DNA from: a virus
Length of the DNA: 64,000 bases
Virus record (IMG/VR): IMGVR_UViG_3300005825_000044
Span: 1 to 64,000 of that record
Reading direction: 5' to 3' (one strand)
A program made the position numbers and the translations under genes. Positions 1-8,862 of the stretch are shown here, one piece after another. Below the pieces are notes generated by a model. It ran no database searches and was not told the origin of the DNA. It worked only from the letters and a program-made list of their open reading frames with translations. Position 1 is the first letter of the stretch, and every line of letters begins with the position of its first letter.

Positions 1-1352
1 ATGAAGACCCGGCACGACGCGTCGGTCTGGAAGCGGTCGACCGCGGCCTGCCGGTCCTGCTGCGAGGTGTCGCCGGTCAGCGTGACTACCCCGTGCGCGC
101 CGAGCTTCTCCGCGAGCGCAGCGATGACCGCCTTGTGATGCGCGAAGATCACCAGCTTGCGTCCGTCGGCGAGCGCCTCCTCGCAGTGCTCAGCCGCGGC
201 GTCGACCTTCGCGAGCGCGGTCTCGTAGCGCGTCGCCGACATCTCCGTGAACGCCACGCTCGCACCGGCGCGGAGCCGTGCCACCGCGGCGTCGTAGTCC
301 GCAGCGTCGTCCGACGCGCGGCTCAGCTCGACCGCGGCGCGAAGCTCCTCGAGCTGCTCGTCGTACCGGTCCGCGGCGCCGCCGTCCGAGTAGCCGTCGA
401 CCGCAAGCTCCACGACCTGGCGACGCTTCGCCGGGAGGTCCTTCAGCACGTCGGCCTTGAGCCTGCGTACCATGCACGTTGTGCGGAGCCGCTCCTGCAA
501 CTCGGCAGCGTTGCTCGAGCCGGAGAAGTCCCAGCCGTACCGGCCCTGGAAGGCGCCGCAGTACTTCTTCGCGTACGTCATGAACCCTGCGCCGCTGCCC
601 TCCGCGCGAGCCGGGTACTTGCCCCACGCCGGCTTCGCCGGGTCCCAGCTCGCGGGGTCGATCATCTGCAAAATCGACCACAGCTCGATCGGCTTGTTCA
701 GCACCGGTGTGCCGGTCAACCCGACGCGACGGCGACCGCCTCCGATGATCTCCCGGACCAGCTTCGTACGCTGCGCCTTGGGATTCTTGCAGTAGTGGAT
801 CTCGTCACCGACGACGAGGTCCCACGCGCGGAGGAGCTGCGCCCTGTGCTTCTTCAGCACGTCGTAGTTGGCGACGACCCAGAGCGTCCTCTCGGTCTCG
901 TAGTCGATCGGCGGGCACTTCCCGTTGACGACCGCGACCTCGACGGGGCGCGTGCTCCAGCGCTCGATCTCGCGCTTCCAGTTCAGCTTCAGGCTCGCCG
1001 GGCAGATCACCAGCACGCGGCGAACCGTGTCGTCAGCGTTCGCGATCCCGATCGCCTGGACTGTCTTGCCGAGCCCCATCTCGTCGGCGATCAGCGTGCC
1101 GGTCCGCTCCAGCGCGTACGCGATCCCGGCGCGCTGGTAGGGCAGGTAGTCGAGACCCTCGGGGACCGGGACGTCGACGTCGGCAGTGGTGGCGCGCGAT
1201 GCGGCTACGACTGCGGCCGCTGCCTTGCCCTCCGCCGAGCACGCCGCGTGGTCGACACCGCGGACGCCGCGCACCCAGGAGACGCGGTCGCCCGCCGCGA
1301 TAGGACCGCCGCAGGTCTTGCAGCGACCGTCGTACTTGCTCGTGATGATCAT
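1..1352 (-). CDS. SNF2-family DNA helicase/translocase, C-terminus cut by window edge
   Basis: Superfamily 2 ATPase of the SNF2/HARP (SMARCAL1-like) type; about 450 residues are visible and the reading frame runs off the left edge. A small zinc-binding head (C11, C14, H35, C38) precedes the motor. Motif I is DEMGLGKT (90-97), motif II is GDEIH, motif III is LTGTP, and the second RecA-like lobe begins before the edge ([11 protein letters not shown], then TLTGDTSQ). Such enzymes translocate on duplex DNA and anneal or remodel forks; a replication or repair role is inferred from context. The ATG overlaps the preceding stop as ATGA, so translation is probably coupled. The C-terminal motifs V and VI lie partly or wholly outside the window. 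Confidence 0.9.
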   Translation of the reverse strand, partial: MIITSKYDGRCKTCGGPIAAGDRVSWVRGVRGVDHAACSAEGKAAAAVVAASRATTADVDVPVPEGLDYLPYQRAGIAYALERTGTLIADEMGLGKTVQAIGIANADDTVRRVLVICPASLKLNWKREIERWSTRPVEVAVVNGKCPPIDYETERTLWVVANYDVLKKHRAQLLRAWDLVVGDEIHYCKNPKAQRTKLVREIIGGGRRRVGLTGTPVLNKPIELWSILQMIDPASWDPAKPAWGKYPARAEGSGAGFMTYAKKYCGAFQGRYGWDFSGSSNAAELQERLRTTCMVRRLKADVLKDLPAKRRQVVELAVDGYSDGGAADRYDEQLEELRAAVELSRASDDAADYDAAVARLRAGASVAFTEMSATRYETALAKVDAAAEHCEEALADGRKLVIFAHHKAVIAALAEKLGAHGVVTLTGDTSQQDRQAAVDRFQTDASCRVF

Positions 1353-1885
1353 GACGCCACCGCCGCCGCGCGCTTCTCCTTGAGGTAGGCGTGGACCTGC
1401 GTGCTGACGCCGTCCAACTCCGCGCGAATCAGCGAGCGGGCCTCCATGTAGACCGCGAGGTCCTTGTCGTCGAGCGACGACCATGAGGGGAGCGCCGCGT
1501 TCATCGCCGCGCGGATCCGGGCGGCCTTCAGAGCGAGGTCTCGGTTGGTGTCCGCGGCAGCGACCGCGTCAGCGACGTCCTCCGTGTTCATGCTCGACCA
1601 CGCGACCATGACGCGCGTCGCGACACACGTGGCGTTCCCTTCGAGAGTCAGCTCGAAGCCGAACTTCACGCGACCACCCATGAACGAGCCGTCGCCGACC
1701 TCGCATTCGTAGCCGCCCAACGAAGACAGCATGGCGACGAGGAGCGGCTCCACACCGAGCGCAGCAGCGACCTCCCGCTCGAGCCGGGATCCTGGAACCG
1801 CGAGCGCCGCACCGGCACGCATCGCGGCGAGCAGCGCGTCGCTGACGTCCTTCGGGCTGTTGTCTCCGAGCTTATTCTTGGTCAT
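1349..1885 (-). CDS. Hypothetical protein, 178 aa
   Basis: Not recognised. Start ATG 1885 is preceded by a strong AAGGAGGA and by a copy of the repeated promoter cassette, which decides the start although the frame stays open further upstream through the promoter. The protein is mixed alpha/beta with an alanine-rich N-terminal helix region and a middle part rich in beta residues ([20 protein letters not shown]), ending in a helical, lysine-rich tail. It is the first gene of a two-gene unit with the SNF2 helicase (ATGA overlap), so a role around that helicase is possible but not shown. Confidence 0.85.
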   Translation of the reverse strand: MTKNKLGDNSPKDVSDALLAAMRAGAALAVPGSRLEREVAAALGVEPLLVAMLSSLGGYECEVGDGSFMGGRVKFGFELTLEGNATCVATRVMVAWSSMNTEDVADAVAAADTNRDLALKAARIRAAMNAALPSWSSLDDKDLAVYMEARSLIRAELDGVSTQVHAYLKEKRAAAVAS

Positions 1886-1905
1886 CCGGGAATCCTCCTT
1901 CGGTG

Positions 1906-1960
1906 GCGCATCGCCGACCGTGAGAAGACTATAAACCCGGTCCCCGGGGATGTCCACACA
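1906..1960 (-). promoter_or_regulatory. Repeated promoter cassette, copy P1
   Basis: Minus-strand -35 TGGACA (1951-1956), 17-bp spacer containing CCCCGGGG, and -10 TATAGT (1928-1933), followed by the common leader CTTCTCACGGTCGGCGATGC. It reads into the 178-aa gene starting at 1885. The sequence upstream of -35 differs from the other copies (no GTACGATTTC box). Confidence 0.85.
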
Positions 1961-1977
1961 TTTAGAAAGAAAAGAGT

Positions 1978-2226
1978 CTAGCCCCCGGAAACGCCGCTCT
2001 TTCGGGCCAACCCCGCGGCGTAGCGCCGGACCGCGGCGTGCAGCTCGGGGTCGAGGTCGAGCCGCAGCACGGACGCCTTGCGGGGCCTGCCGCGAGTCAC
2101 ACCACGGGCCAGCACGCGCCGGACGTCGGACGGGAAGCACCCCGCGAGCCTCGCTGTCTCCTCCACTGTCTTCTTCTTCGAGAGCTTCCTGATCAGCTCG
2201 ACGTCGACCTTCTTCTTCCGCTTCAC
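1978..2226 (-). CDS. Small basic HTH-like DNA-binding protein with AT-hook-like motif
   Basis: 82 residues. A lysine/arginine-rich N-terminus leads into a predicted helix-turn-helix (VEETARLAGCFPSDVRRVL, about 20-38), then the AT-hook-like core RGRPRK (about 45-50), then a strand and helix. The overall look is a small phage transcription regulator or nucleoid-type protein. It is the last gene of the long recombination operon (the start overlaps the upstream stop) and lies just upstream of promoter copy P1. Assignment rests on motif appearance only. Confidence 0.7.
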   Translation of the reverse strand: MKRKKKVDVELIRKLSKKKTVEETARLAGCFPSDVRRVLARGVTRGRPRKASVLRLDLDPELHAAVRRYAAGLARKSGVSGG

Positions 2227-2570
2227 GTTCCACCTCCGACGCGCTCTACCCTAGAGCCGTACCCACCGACAACGCGTTCCCGGTTCGCCTCGAGCGTGCC
2301 GAGAACGTAGATCACGTCGACGTGTCGAAGCATAGTGCGGTCGCGCGCTGTCCGGTTCGAGATCGCGTTCGCACCGTTGCCGGGCGTCGACCACATCGCG
2401 TGCACGACGCCGCTGCACCGGCACTGCCGCGCGACCGCTGGCGCGACAGCGTACGGAGAGTCGTCGTGGTAGACGATCAGATCGCTCCCGTGATCGCGCG
2501 CGAGCTTCTTCACCAGAGCACGCGCGCGGTTCCCGTCACCTCCGGCGCCACCGAGTATCGCGACGATCAC
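2223..2570 (-). CDS. Hypothetical protein, 115 aa
   Basis: Starts at GTG 2570, which overlaps the upstream stop (GTGA). It has a Rossmann-like beginning (VIVAILGGAGGDGNRARAL) and alternating beta/alpha pattern, loosely like SLOG/DUF2493 nucleotide-binding proteins that are common in phages, but no diagnostic motif was confirmed. A further upstream GTG at 2606 would overlap the previous gene by 40 bp and is less likely. Confidence 0.75.
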   Translation of the reverse strand: MIVAILGGAGGDGNRARALVKKLARDHGSDLIVYHDDSPYAVAPAVARQCRCSGVVHAMWSTPGNGANAISNRTARDRTMLRHVDVIYVLGTLEANRERVVGGYGSRVERVGGGT

Positions 2571-3013
2571 GACAGCACCCTGGTCACCCTGTCGGTCGCG
2601 AGGCACTCGTAGACGCTGTCCTCGCTCGCGCCACTGACCCGGACCGCGACCGTGTCGCTTCCCTCCCTGACGATTGTCCAGTCGCGCAGCTCGCCGCGAC
2701 GCCGCATCAGCTCGGCCCTGATCGCCAAGCCCGTCGGCCCCACCCTGCCGAAGCGCTCCTTCACAGCATTGAGCGCCGCGACGTCGACCCGCTTCGCGCA
2801 GAGCACGATCAGATCCTCGGGACCGCAGACCATCGCCTCGACGAGGTCGGCGGCGTCAGACGTGACGTAGAACGGAAGACGGTCCCCGAACACCTCGCGC
2901 GCCAGTGCTTCGCGAGCGGACATCCCGCGCTCCTCAGCGAGTCTCCTGCCGAGCCCGACCATCACCTCGTAGTCACCCATACCCTCGAATACTACCCGCT
3001 CGGTACCGCTCAC
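2567..3013 (-). CDS. Hypothetical protein, 148 aa
   Basis: Not recognised. Chosen start is GTG 3013 (GTGA overlap with the methyltransferase stop, with GGGAG seven bases upstream); ATG 2980 is an alternative. The middle of the protein is helical (LGRRLAEERGMSAREALARE), and the C-terminus is beta-rich. It sits in a run of overlapping genes with the methyltransferase and nuclease, so co-expression is likely. Confidence 0.75.
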   Translation of the reverse strand: MSGTERVVFEGMGDYEVMVGLGRRLAEERGMSAREALAREVFGDRLPFYVTSDAADLVEAMVCGPEDLIVLCAKRVDVAALNAVKERFGRVGPTGLAIRAELMRRRGELRDWTIVREGSDTVAVRVSGASEDSVYECLATDRVTRVLS

Positions 3014-3729
3014 GGCCGCACTCCCGCGTTGTAGAGCCGTACCCGCTCCGCGCCGACCGCGTAGCTGGCGGGGTCCGCGTCGCAGCCGAACGAGCGCCTG
3101 CCGAGCTGCGACGCTGCTATCAGCGTGTGGGCGCCGCCGGCGCACGGGTCGGCGACGAGGTCGTTCGGCCTGGAGTAGTCGCGCACCAGCTCGCGCATCA
3201 GCCACAGCGGCTTGTGCCCGGTGAGCCCCCGCACGCCGAAGCTGTTCCTGTCGCGCTGACCCGGCGGCAGGATGTAGGCGCCGCGCAGCGTGCCCCACGT
3301 GGAGAACGCGCGGTGCCGTGGCCGCGCCGTCATGATGAAGCACGTCCACTGACTCGAGCCGTCGCCGACGCGACGGACCCTGCTACCGACGTCGACGTAC
3401 GGGATCGCTGGGAACGCGTAGAGCCCCGCCGCCCTGAACGAGCGCTTCCACGCACCGATCAACTCGTCGTCGCAGAACGCCACGATCCAACCCACGGTGA
3501 TCGGCGCGACCGTCTGCACGAACTCCTCGACGTCGGGCTCCGACCACGCCCCGTACCCGATCTCGGATCGGTAGTTGCCGTCGCCGACGAAGTCGCGCCC
3601 CGCGTTGTGGCCCAGCATCGTGACCGGGCTGTACGGCGGGTCCGTGATCACGCAGTCCAGCAGGCGTCCCCGCAGCGCGTCCTGGTAGCGGCCCCGCACC
3701 AGCTCCGGTTTGTGGAAGACGCGCCTCAC
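3010..3729 (-). CDS. DNA methyltransferase (N6-adenine or N4-cytosine type)
   Basis: 239 residues. The catalytic motif IV, DPPY, lies at 30-33 and the AdoMet-binding motif I, DPCAGGAHT, lies near residue 200. The permuted order (catalytic first, cofactor last) is that of beta-class amino-methyltransferases, which methylate the exocyclic amino group of adenine or cytosine using S-adenosylmethionine. The target site cannot be read from the sequence. It overlaps the preceding nuclease gene as GTGA. Possible roles are protection from host restriction or marking of phage DNA. Confidence 0.88.
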   Translation of the reverse strand: MRRVFHKPELVRGRYQDALRGRLLDCVITDPPYSPVTMLGHNAGRDFVGDGNYRSEIGYGAWSEPDVEEFVQTVAPITVGWIVAFCDDELIGAWKRSFRAAGLYAFPAIPYVDVGSRVRRVGDGSSQWTCFIMTARPRHRAFSTWGTLRGAYILPPGQRDRNSFGVRGLTGHKPLWLMRELVRDYSRPNDLVADPCAGGAHTLIAASQLGRRSFGCDADPASYAVGAERVRLYNAGVRP

Positions 3730-4127
3730 GCCGGAACCTCGACGACCTCGGAGAACTCCCAGCCGTCGTGCGTCCAGCGCTCCACGCGGAAGCACTGGCC
3801 ACCGCTCCGGCGAGTACCCTGCACGAAGCCCCAGACCTCGATCGTGACCGCGGGCCGCAGGTCGGGGAACCCGCCGGCGACCTCCGCGACCTTCTTCTTC
3901 CGCGCGCTCATCGACCCGCGGACCGTGACCTGGATCATGCAGATACTCTTCGGCGCGCGACGGACCATCATCAGATCGAAGACCCCGAACAGGTCGTTGC
4001 TGTGGCTGAACCACTTCCCGTCGCGCGTGGTGTTCGTCTGCTGCGCGTGGTGGCCGAAGTAGCCGCGGGCCTCGAGCGCGCGACTTGCCTTCGTCTCCGT
4101 CGCCCTGCCGCTGCTACGCGTCGTCAT
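3726..4127 (-). CDS. Probable PD-(D/E)XK-type nuclease
   Basis: 133 residues. It resembles the small phage/archaeal resolvase-like nucleases: a basic N-terminal helix (RATETKASRALEARGYFG), a conserved SNDLFGVFDLMMV segment with the acidic residue, then ICMIQVTVRG where Q-x-T stands at the usual (D/E)-x-K position, followed by a basic helix (SARKKKVAEVAG) and a WGF/W-rich end. The atypical QVT at the active site is seen in some phage relatives but lowers certainty about catalysis. ATG 4127 was chosen on Shine-Dalgarno spacing; ATG 4139 is possible. It is coupled to the methyltransferase. Confidence 0.65.
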   Translation of the reverse strand: MTTRSSGRATETKASRALEARGYFGHHAQQTNTTRDGKWFSHSNDLFGVFDLMMVRRAPKSICMIQVTVRGSMSARKKKVAEVAGGFPDLRPAVTIEVWGFVQGTRRSGGQCFRVERWTHDGWEFSEVVEVPA

Positions 4128-4302
4128 GGTCAGCAGCATCCCAGCCAGACTTGAAGAACGCCCAGGCGGATTGAAGCGCGCCGTACCCGTACTGTCGGTG
4201 CTTCATCTCCCGGACGAACGACGACCACGCAGGATGCCGCGTCCTGGTATCAGAACCGGCGCCGTCCCACCCGAGAACCTCGATCATCTCAGACTCGTTC
4301 AC
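4114..4302 (-). CDS. Hypothetical small protein, 62 aa
   Basis: Not recognised. GTG 4302 overlaps the SbcC stop as GTGA, and its 3' end overlaps the nuclease gene. It is aromatic-rich in the middle (WAFFKSGWDAADHDD) and acidic at the end. Existence is supported by the overlap pattern only. Confidence 0.65.
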   Translation of the reverse strand: MNESEMIEVLGWDGAGSDTRTRHPAWSSFVREMKHRQYGYGALQSAWAFFKSGWDAADHDDA

Positions 4303-6230
4303 TCGACCACCGCCCTCGACCTGTTGCCCTCGCGCATCACCACTACACGGTGCGGCAGCGCGTCCAGCAGCGCGGAGTCGTGGCTCACCACGAACGCCTG
4401 CTCCAGCCCTACCGAGCCGAGCATCCCGGCGAACGTCGCGCTGAGCGCGCCCCGTGCCTCGGCGTCAAGCATCCCGAACGGCTCGTCGACGCACGCCCAG
4501 CCGACAGGGGTCCCGGTAGACTCCCGGAGCACCGCGGCGGCCCCGAGCCGGATCGCGCACGCCACGACCGCGCGCGTACCACCGCTAGCTGCCCGCACGT
4601 CGTCCAGCTCGCCGCTGCCGTCCGCTACTAGGATCTCCAACTCGTCCGCCATCCTAGGGCCACGAGGGTCCCCGCACGCGGGGCACACCTTGACCCGGCG
4701 GCCCGGCCCGTACGAGGCGCCGCACCCGGAGCACGACAGCTCGAGGTCCTTGGTCGGCCGCTCCCAGGCGAACTCCACGCTGAGCCCGACGTCGGCAAGC
4801 AGCGCGTTCGCGGCATCCTCGAGCCGGAGCACGAGCCGGCGCGCGATCCTCGCCGGGGCTCCAGAGGGACCCACCACCTGGACGGCGCGCTGCACGGCAG
4901 CCAGGGCCGCCGTAGCGGCCTTCAGCGCGGCGCCGTGGCGCTCCGCGTCGCCGAGCGCGCGGTCGGACTCCTCGACCAGCAGCGCGCTTCCTGCGCGACG
5001 CTTGACCGCTGCCTCGTACTCCGCGCGGATCTCCGCGGCCGGGGGCTGCGCTGCCGCGGCCGGGGGCTGTGCCGCACGAAGCTCAGCGAGCGTCAGAGCG
5101 AGCCGCTTGCCGTCGGCAGCCACGACGCTGAGACGGTCCGACGCGCGCTGCCTGTCGCGCTCCGAGGCGCGCATCTCGGCGACAGAGCGCTCGAGCGAGC
5201 GGTGCTCCTCGAGAGCCACGTTGACCCGGCCGCGCGCCTCGGAAGCCCGCTCCTCCCCGTCACGGAGCTGGGCACGGACGCGGTCAGCGACGGGGCACTC
5301 CGAGCACGTGACCGGGCACTCCCCGCTGAACTCCGCTGTGCCGTCGACGAGCGCGAGCGCGTCACGAGCAGCATTCATCACGGAGCGAGCCTCGACGAGA
5401 CGCGCCACCTCAGACTCCGTGTCCGGGACCTTCCAACCCCGCAGCTTGTCGCGCAGCTCCCCGTACTCCTTACGCGCCGCAGCAGCGCTCTCCTCGCACG
5501 CGGCGACGTCGCGTTCCCAGCGAGCCCTCCTGTCAGCGGCAGCCGAGGCTTCTGCGGCTGCGTCGAGCCGCGCACGGGCGTCTGCAATGAACACGTCGTC
5601 GGCTTCGACGGATGCCAGCAGCGCGGCACGGTCGTCGTCGGAGAGCACGCGACTAAACGACGCGTCGAGCAGCGCGCGCTCCCGGTCCACTACGGCGCGC
5701 GCAGCCGCGAGCCGCTCCGCTCCGACCCTCTGCACGTCGGCCCAGTACCCGAGCCGGAGCCACCCGGAGACGACACCGCGACGCTTGCCGCTCGGCAGGC
5801 CGACGAGCGACTCGAGGTCGGCCTGCGAGAAGTTCACGGTCGCGTCGTAGTCGGCGAGCGAGATCCCGAGCACGCGCGCGACCTCGTCCTCCGCAGCGGA
5901 GCCCTCGTAGCTCTGCTCGTCCAGCGTGGCGACTACACGTGTCGGTCCACCGCGAGCCCGCGAGCGCTCCACGACCAGGTCGCCTACCGAGACGCGCACC
6001 CGCACCGACTTCGCGTCGACGTGGATGATCGAGTCCTCGAGCCGCTTCCGGTGCGCGCCGAACAGGCACCACCGCACAGCCTCGAGCAGCGACGTCTTGC
6101 CGCTCCGGTTCGACTTCCGCTCGTCGCCGTCCCGGACACCGACCACAGCGATCGGCCCGGCAGGGACGTCCAGACCGACGCCGTCGAAGAACGGCATCCA
6201 GCCCTCGACCGCGACGCGCTCGATCCTCAC
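4299..6230 (-). CDS. sbcC: SbcC/Rad50-like ATPase subunit
   Basis: 643 residues, shorter than bacterial SbcC and closer to phage gp46 types. Walker A is in NRSGKTSLLEA (about 41-51), followed by RWCLFG. Long alanine/glutamate-rich coiled-coil arms flank a Cys-rich apex (ECPVTCSECPV) that fits a zinc hook. A second four-Cys zinc ribbon (CSGCG, CPACG) sits before the C-terminal ATPase half. The ABC signature is ASGGTRA, Walker B is CVDEPFGMLD and the H-loop is VSHDSALL. With the SbcD-like subunit upstream it should form the nuclease complex that processes DNA ends during recombination-dependent replication. ATGA overlap with the preceding gene. Confidence 0.93.
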   Translation of the reverse strand: MRIERVAVEGWMPFFDGVGLDVPAGPIAVVGVRDGDERKSNRSGKTSLLEAVRWCLFGAHRKRLEDSIIHVDAKSVRVRVSVGDLVVERSRARGGPTRVVATLDEQSYEGSAAEDEVARVLGISLADYDATVNFSQADLESLVGLPSGKRRGVVSGWLRLGYWADVQRVGAERLAAARAVVDRERALLDASFSRVLSDDDRAALLASVEADDVFIADARARLDAAAEASAAADRRARWERDVAACEESAAAARKEYGELRDKLRGWKVPDTESEVARLVEARSVMNAARDALALVDGTAEFSGECPVTCSECPVADRVRAQLRDGEERASEARGRVNVALEEHRSLERSVAEMRASERDRQRASDRLSVVAADGKRLALTLAELRAAQPPAAAAQPPAAEIRAEYEAAVKRRAGSALLVEESDRALGDAERHGAALKAATAALAAVQRAVQVVGPSGAPARIARRLVLRLEDAANALLADVGLSVEFAWERPTKDLELSCSGCGASYGPGRRVKVCPACGDPRGPRMADELEILVADGSGELDDVRAASGGTRAVVACAIRLGAAAVLRESTGTPVGWACVDEPFGMLDAEARGALSATFAGMLGSVGLEQAFVVSHDSALLDALPHRVVVMREGNRSRAVVE

Positions 6231-6589
6231 AGGCCGGCCTCGTCGAAGAACGACATCGCTTGCTCGAGCGCTGCCGGCTCGTCAGCAAGCATCGCGCGGA
6301 CCTCCTCCCGAGGGTCGACCCGGTCCGACGAACCGGCAGCGCGGGCGGCAGACTCGTCGGGAACGAAGCGGGGCAGCACGGAGACCGACAGCGCGCCGAG
6401 ACCGAGGAGCCTCTTCTTGACCGCAGCGACGTCGACGGTACCGCGCTCCGAGCGCCGCAGCAGAGGGGTCACCTTCACGTGGGCCCCCGCCACCCCGATG
6501 CTCGGCTCAAGCTCGTCGGTCACGACGAGCCGCGGGGTCGGCACGCTCACGAACTCGACCGCTGACTTCGTTACCCTCTTGCGAGCCAC
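6227..6589 (-). CDS. Hypothetical protein between SbcD and SbcC, 120 aa
   Basis: Not recognised. It has a basic N-terminus (MARKRVTKSAVEF), a beta-rich middle and an acidic helical C-terminus (EEVRAMLADEPAALEQAMSF). Sandwiched within the SbcD-SbcC operon with a 1-bp gap and an ATGA overlap, it may act with that complex, but nothing in the sequence proves this. Confidence 0.8.
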   Translation of the reverse strand: MARKRVTKSAVEFVSVPTPRLVVTDELEPSIGVAGAHVKVTPLLRRSERGTVDVAAVKKRLLGLGALSVSVLPRFVPDESAARAAGSSDRVDPREEVRAMLADEPAALEQAMSFFDEAGL

Positions 6590-6590
6590 C

Positions 6591-7322
6591 TCACACCTCC
6601 GCGATCAGAAATCCCTTGTCAGTCTCGTCGCCGTCGAACGAGAACGAGCACGGCGATCCCGGTACCTCGACGGTGAGACCACCGACGCTCACGGTCTGCC
6701 GCCTGTGGTAGTGGCCGTTGACCACGAGCGACGGCTCGAGCCGCTTGATCGTATCCACAGGCAGTAGCTGGTCATCGCCGCGCGCCATCTCCGAGGACTC
6801 GTTGCCGAGCACGGCGCCGGGCACCGTGAGGTGGGAGACGACGACGCACCCCTTCGCGGCGTCGACGAACGCGTCGCGAGCGGCGTCGATGTACTGCCCC
6901 GAGAGGTATACCCGCTTCGAGACGTACGGCAGGCAGAGGACGTTGACCCGCTCGAAGTACCGCGGCAGCTCCGCCACGAAGATCCCCGCACCGTGACGAC
7001 TCCAGTGGTCGTACTCAGCGACGCGCGCGAGCGGGCTCATCGTCGTGACGACGCGCGAGCTGTGCAGCACTCCGTGGTTACCGGGGATCGCGACGAAGTT
7101 GACGCCGCGCGCCACCACGTCGATCCCAAGCGCGATGAACCGCGACACGCTGCGCAGCACGTCGCGCGAGTCGACGTCGCAGAGGTCACCGCTGAACACG
7201 ACCGTGTCGATCCCTTCGAGGGACCCGAGGATCTTCCCGTAGAACTCCTCGACCTCGGGCTCCCGGGGGACCCCGTTCGTCACGGAGTCGTCGTGCACGT
7301 CGCTGAATAACAGGTAACGCAT
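6591..7322 (-). CDS. sbcD: SbcD/Mre11-like DNA repair exonuclease subunit
   Basis: 243 residues, calcineurin-like metallophosphoesterase fold. The metal ligands appear in order: SDVHDDS (D-x-H), SGDLCDVD, IPGNHG, VVSHLTV and NGHYHRRQ. Mre11-family enzymes use two manganese ions to cut DNA ends with the SbcC/Rad50 ATPase, which is encoded two genes downstream. ATG 7322 with AAGGG upstream was preferred to an in-frame TTG at 7328 that overlaps the upstream stop. Confidence 0.92.
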   Translation of the reverse strand: MRYLLFSDVHDDSVTNGVPREPEVEEFYGKILGSLEGIDTVVFSGDLCDVDSRDVLRSVSRFIALGIDVVARGVNFVAIPGNHGVLHSSRVVTTMSPLARVAEYDHWSRHGAGIFVAELPRYFERVNVLCLPYVSKRVYLSGQYIDAARDAFVDAAKGCVVVSHLTVPGAVLGNESSEMARGDDQLLPVDTIKRLEPSLVVNGHYHRRQTVSVGGLTVEVPGSPCSFSFDGDETDKGFLIAEV

Positions 7323-7324
7323 GG

Positions 7325-7546
7325 TCAACCCTTACCGGTCAGCACACCGAGAGCGGTCCCCGGAGACGCACACGCCGACCGCAGGAGGGTTCGGACGACG
7401 TCGGCCCGCGTGTAGCGGACACCGACGTCGAGACTCGCGCGGAGCCTGAGGTCCTCGAGCGCGGCGTCCAGACCGGGCTCGACCCTGACGAATAGTACGC
7501 GGGTCAACCCGTCCTCGTGCTTCCGCGGAGGTCGTCCCCTCTTCAT
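7325..7546 (-). CDS. Ribbon-helix-helix-like small DNA-binding protein
   Basis: 73 residues. A basic AT-hook-like start (MKRGRPPRK) is followed by a strand (TRVLFVRVEP) and two helices (GLDAALEDLRLRA, TRADVVRTLLRSA), the Arc/MetJ pattern. It could bind operators in this phage, perhaps autoregulating the recombination operon. ATGA overlap with the RecA-like gene upstream. Confidence 0.7.
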   Translation of the reverse strand: MKRGRPPRKHEDGLTRVLFVRVEPGLDAALEDLRLRASLDVGVRYTRADVVRTLLRSACASPGTALGVLTGKG

Positions 7547-8652
7547 CGCCCGGCTCCGCTATCGATAGCAGCGCTCACCGCATCCGTGAGGGACGCCAGC
7601 AGCTCGGGGCTCTTGTTCAGCGCGCGCACCGCGCGGGACTCTCCCTGCCACCGCTTCTTGCCCCACGACAGCCAGGAGCCCGACGCCTTGATCAGCCCGA
7701 GCGACTTGCCGACGCTCACGAGGTCGCGCGCTGTATCGAACCCGGCAGGTCCCTGCGCGCCGTTGGAGAGGTGGAAGAACGTGTCAGTCCAGCGACCGTC
7801 CATGTGACCGACCTTGGACTTGTAGACGCGTACCTTGTGAGCGAACCCGATGATGCGGCCCTCTTTGTTCGGCGGGTCGCGCATCGGCATGCTCTTGCTG
7901 ATCCGCATCAGCAGAGAGGAGTCGAACAGGATCCCGGTACCACCCTTCGGCCGGTACTGGATCTCGCCCCTGTCGTCGCGCTGCTCGCGCTCCTGCACGA
8001 CGATCAGCATCGCGCAGTTGGCAGCGTCGAGCTTCGGCGTGATGTGGTCGAGCCACGCCTGGTTCAAGGCGGCGCGGTAGCGACCGTGGTGACCCTTCGC
8101 GACCTCGTCGCCACCGCCCTTGACCACGTTCGCAAGCTCGCGCTTCGGCGACAGCTTCGTCAGCGAGTCGACCACGCACAGCGAGGCGATCCCGGGCTCC
8201 TGCTTCCGCTTCTTCGCGACGTGGTCGAGGTACTCGTCGACCCCGTCGATCGTGTCCTCGTAGCTGTCCGGCAGCATCCCGAAGAAGCGGTCGCTGTCGA
8301 GCTGGTCGCCGAGCAGCTCGCGGCCGAACTCCTGCGGCGTGGAGCGCTCCGCGTCGACCAGCGCGGCGTAGTGACCGCCGAGCAGGAACGACTTGATCAT
8401 GCCGAGCACGAACGCGCTCTTGCCGCCGTGGGTCGCGCCGTGGACGGTGTGCAGCCGACGCGTGGGGAGACCGCCGACGCGGACCCCGAAGTTGAAGCTC
8501 GGGAAGATCGTGCGCACCGACGTGACGCGCTGCAGCGCGTCGGTGCCGCGCTTCCACCCCGGGACGTCGACGTCCTTCCGCCGTATCGGCGGGGGGATCT
8601 TCCCTGCCGATACGGGGTCGTCGCTCACCCTCTGCTTGCGCTTCCTGGCCAT
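7543..8652 (-). CDS. RecA-like recombinase
   Basis: 369 residues with a RecA/UvsX-type core. Walker A is GATHGGKS (72-79), Walker B is LCVVDSL (about 158), and a glutamine/glutamate-rich switch VVQERE precedes the glycine-bearing loop RPKGGTGILFDSS (L2-like). Known relatives load on single-stranded DNA and drive strand exchange. It follows the candidate SSB and precedes SbcD/SbcC, as expected for a recombination operon. The start abuts the preceding stop codon without a gap. Confidence 0.88.
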   Translation of the reverse strand: MARKRKQRVSDDPVSAGKIPPPIRRKDVDVPGWKRGTDALQRVTSVRTIFPSFNFGVRVGGLPTRRLHTVHGATHGGKSAFVLGMIKSFLLGGHYAALVDAERSTPQEFGRELLGDQLDSDRFFGMLPDSYEDTIDGVDEYLDHVAKKRKQEPGIASLCVVDSLTKLSPKRELANVVKGGGDEVAKGHHGRYRAALNQAWLDHITPKLDAANCAMLIVVQEREQRDDRGEIQYRPKGGTGILFDSSLLMRISKSMPMRDPPNKEGRIIGFAHKVRVYKSKVGHMDGRWTDTFFHLSNGAQGPAGFDTARDLVSVGKSLGLIKASGSWLSWGKKRWQGESRAVRALNKSPELLASLTDAVSAAIDSGAGR

Positions 8653-8853
8653 CTAGTCGTGGTCCTGTCCGATGCGCACCACAAACTCACCGACACCGTC
8701 GACGTGAACCGAGCACTCCTCGCGCCCGGGGTTCACGTCTTCCACCGTGCAGAACGAGAGGTACTCGTACGCCGCGAGGCTAGCCGCGGAACGGGCGACT
8801 CTCTCGTCGTCCGTTCCCGGCACCTCGAACTCGCAAAGGATCTTGACCCTCAT
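8653..8853 (-). CDS. Hypothetical small protein, 66 aa
   Basis: Not recognised. An acidic, probably beta-alpha-beta protein (MRVKILCEFEVPG; FVVRIGQDHD). It sits between the candidate SSB and the RecA-like gene with almost no spacing on either side, which supports expression as part of that operon. Confidence 0.75.
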   Translation of the reverse strand: MRVKILCEFEVPGTDDERVARSAASLAAYEYLSFCTVEDVNPGREECSVHVDGVGEFVVRIGQDHD

Positions 8854-8862
8854 GCCGGACCC

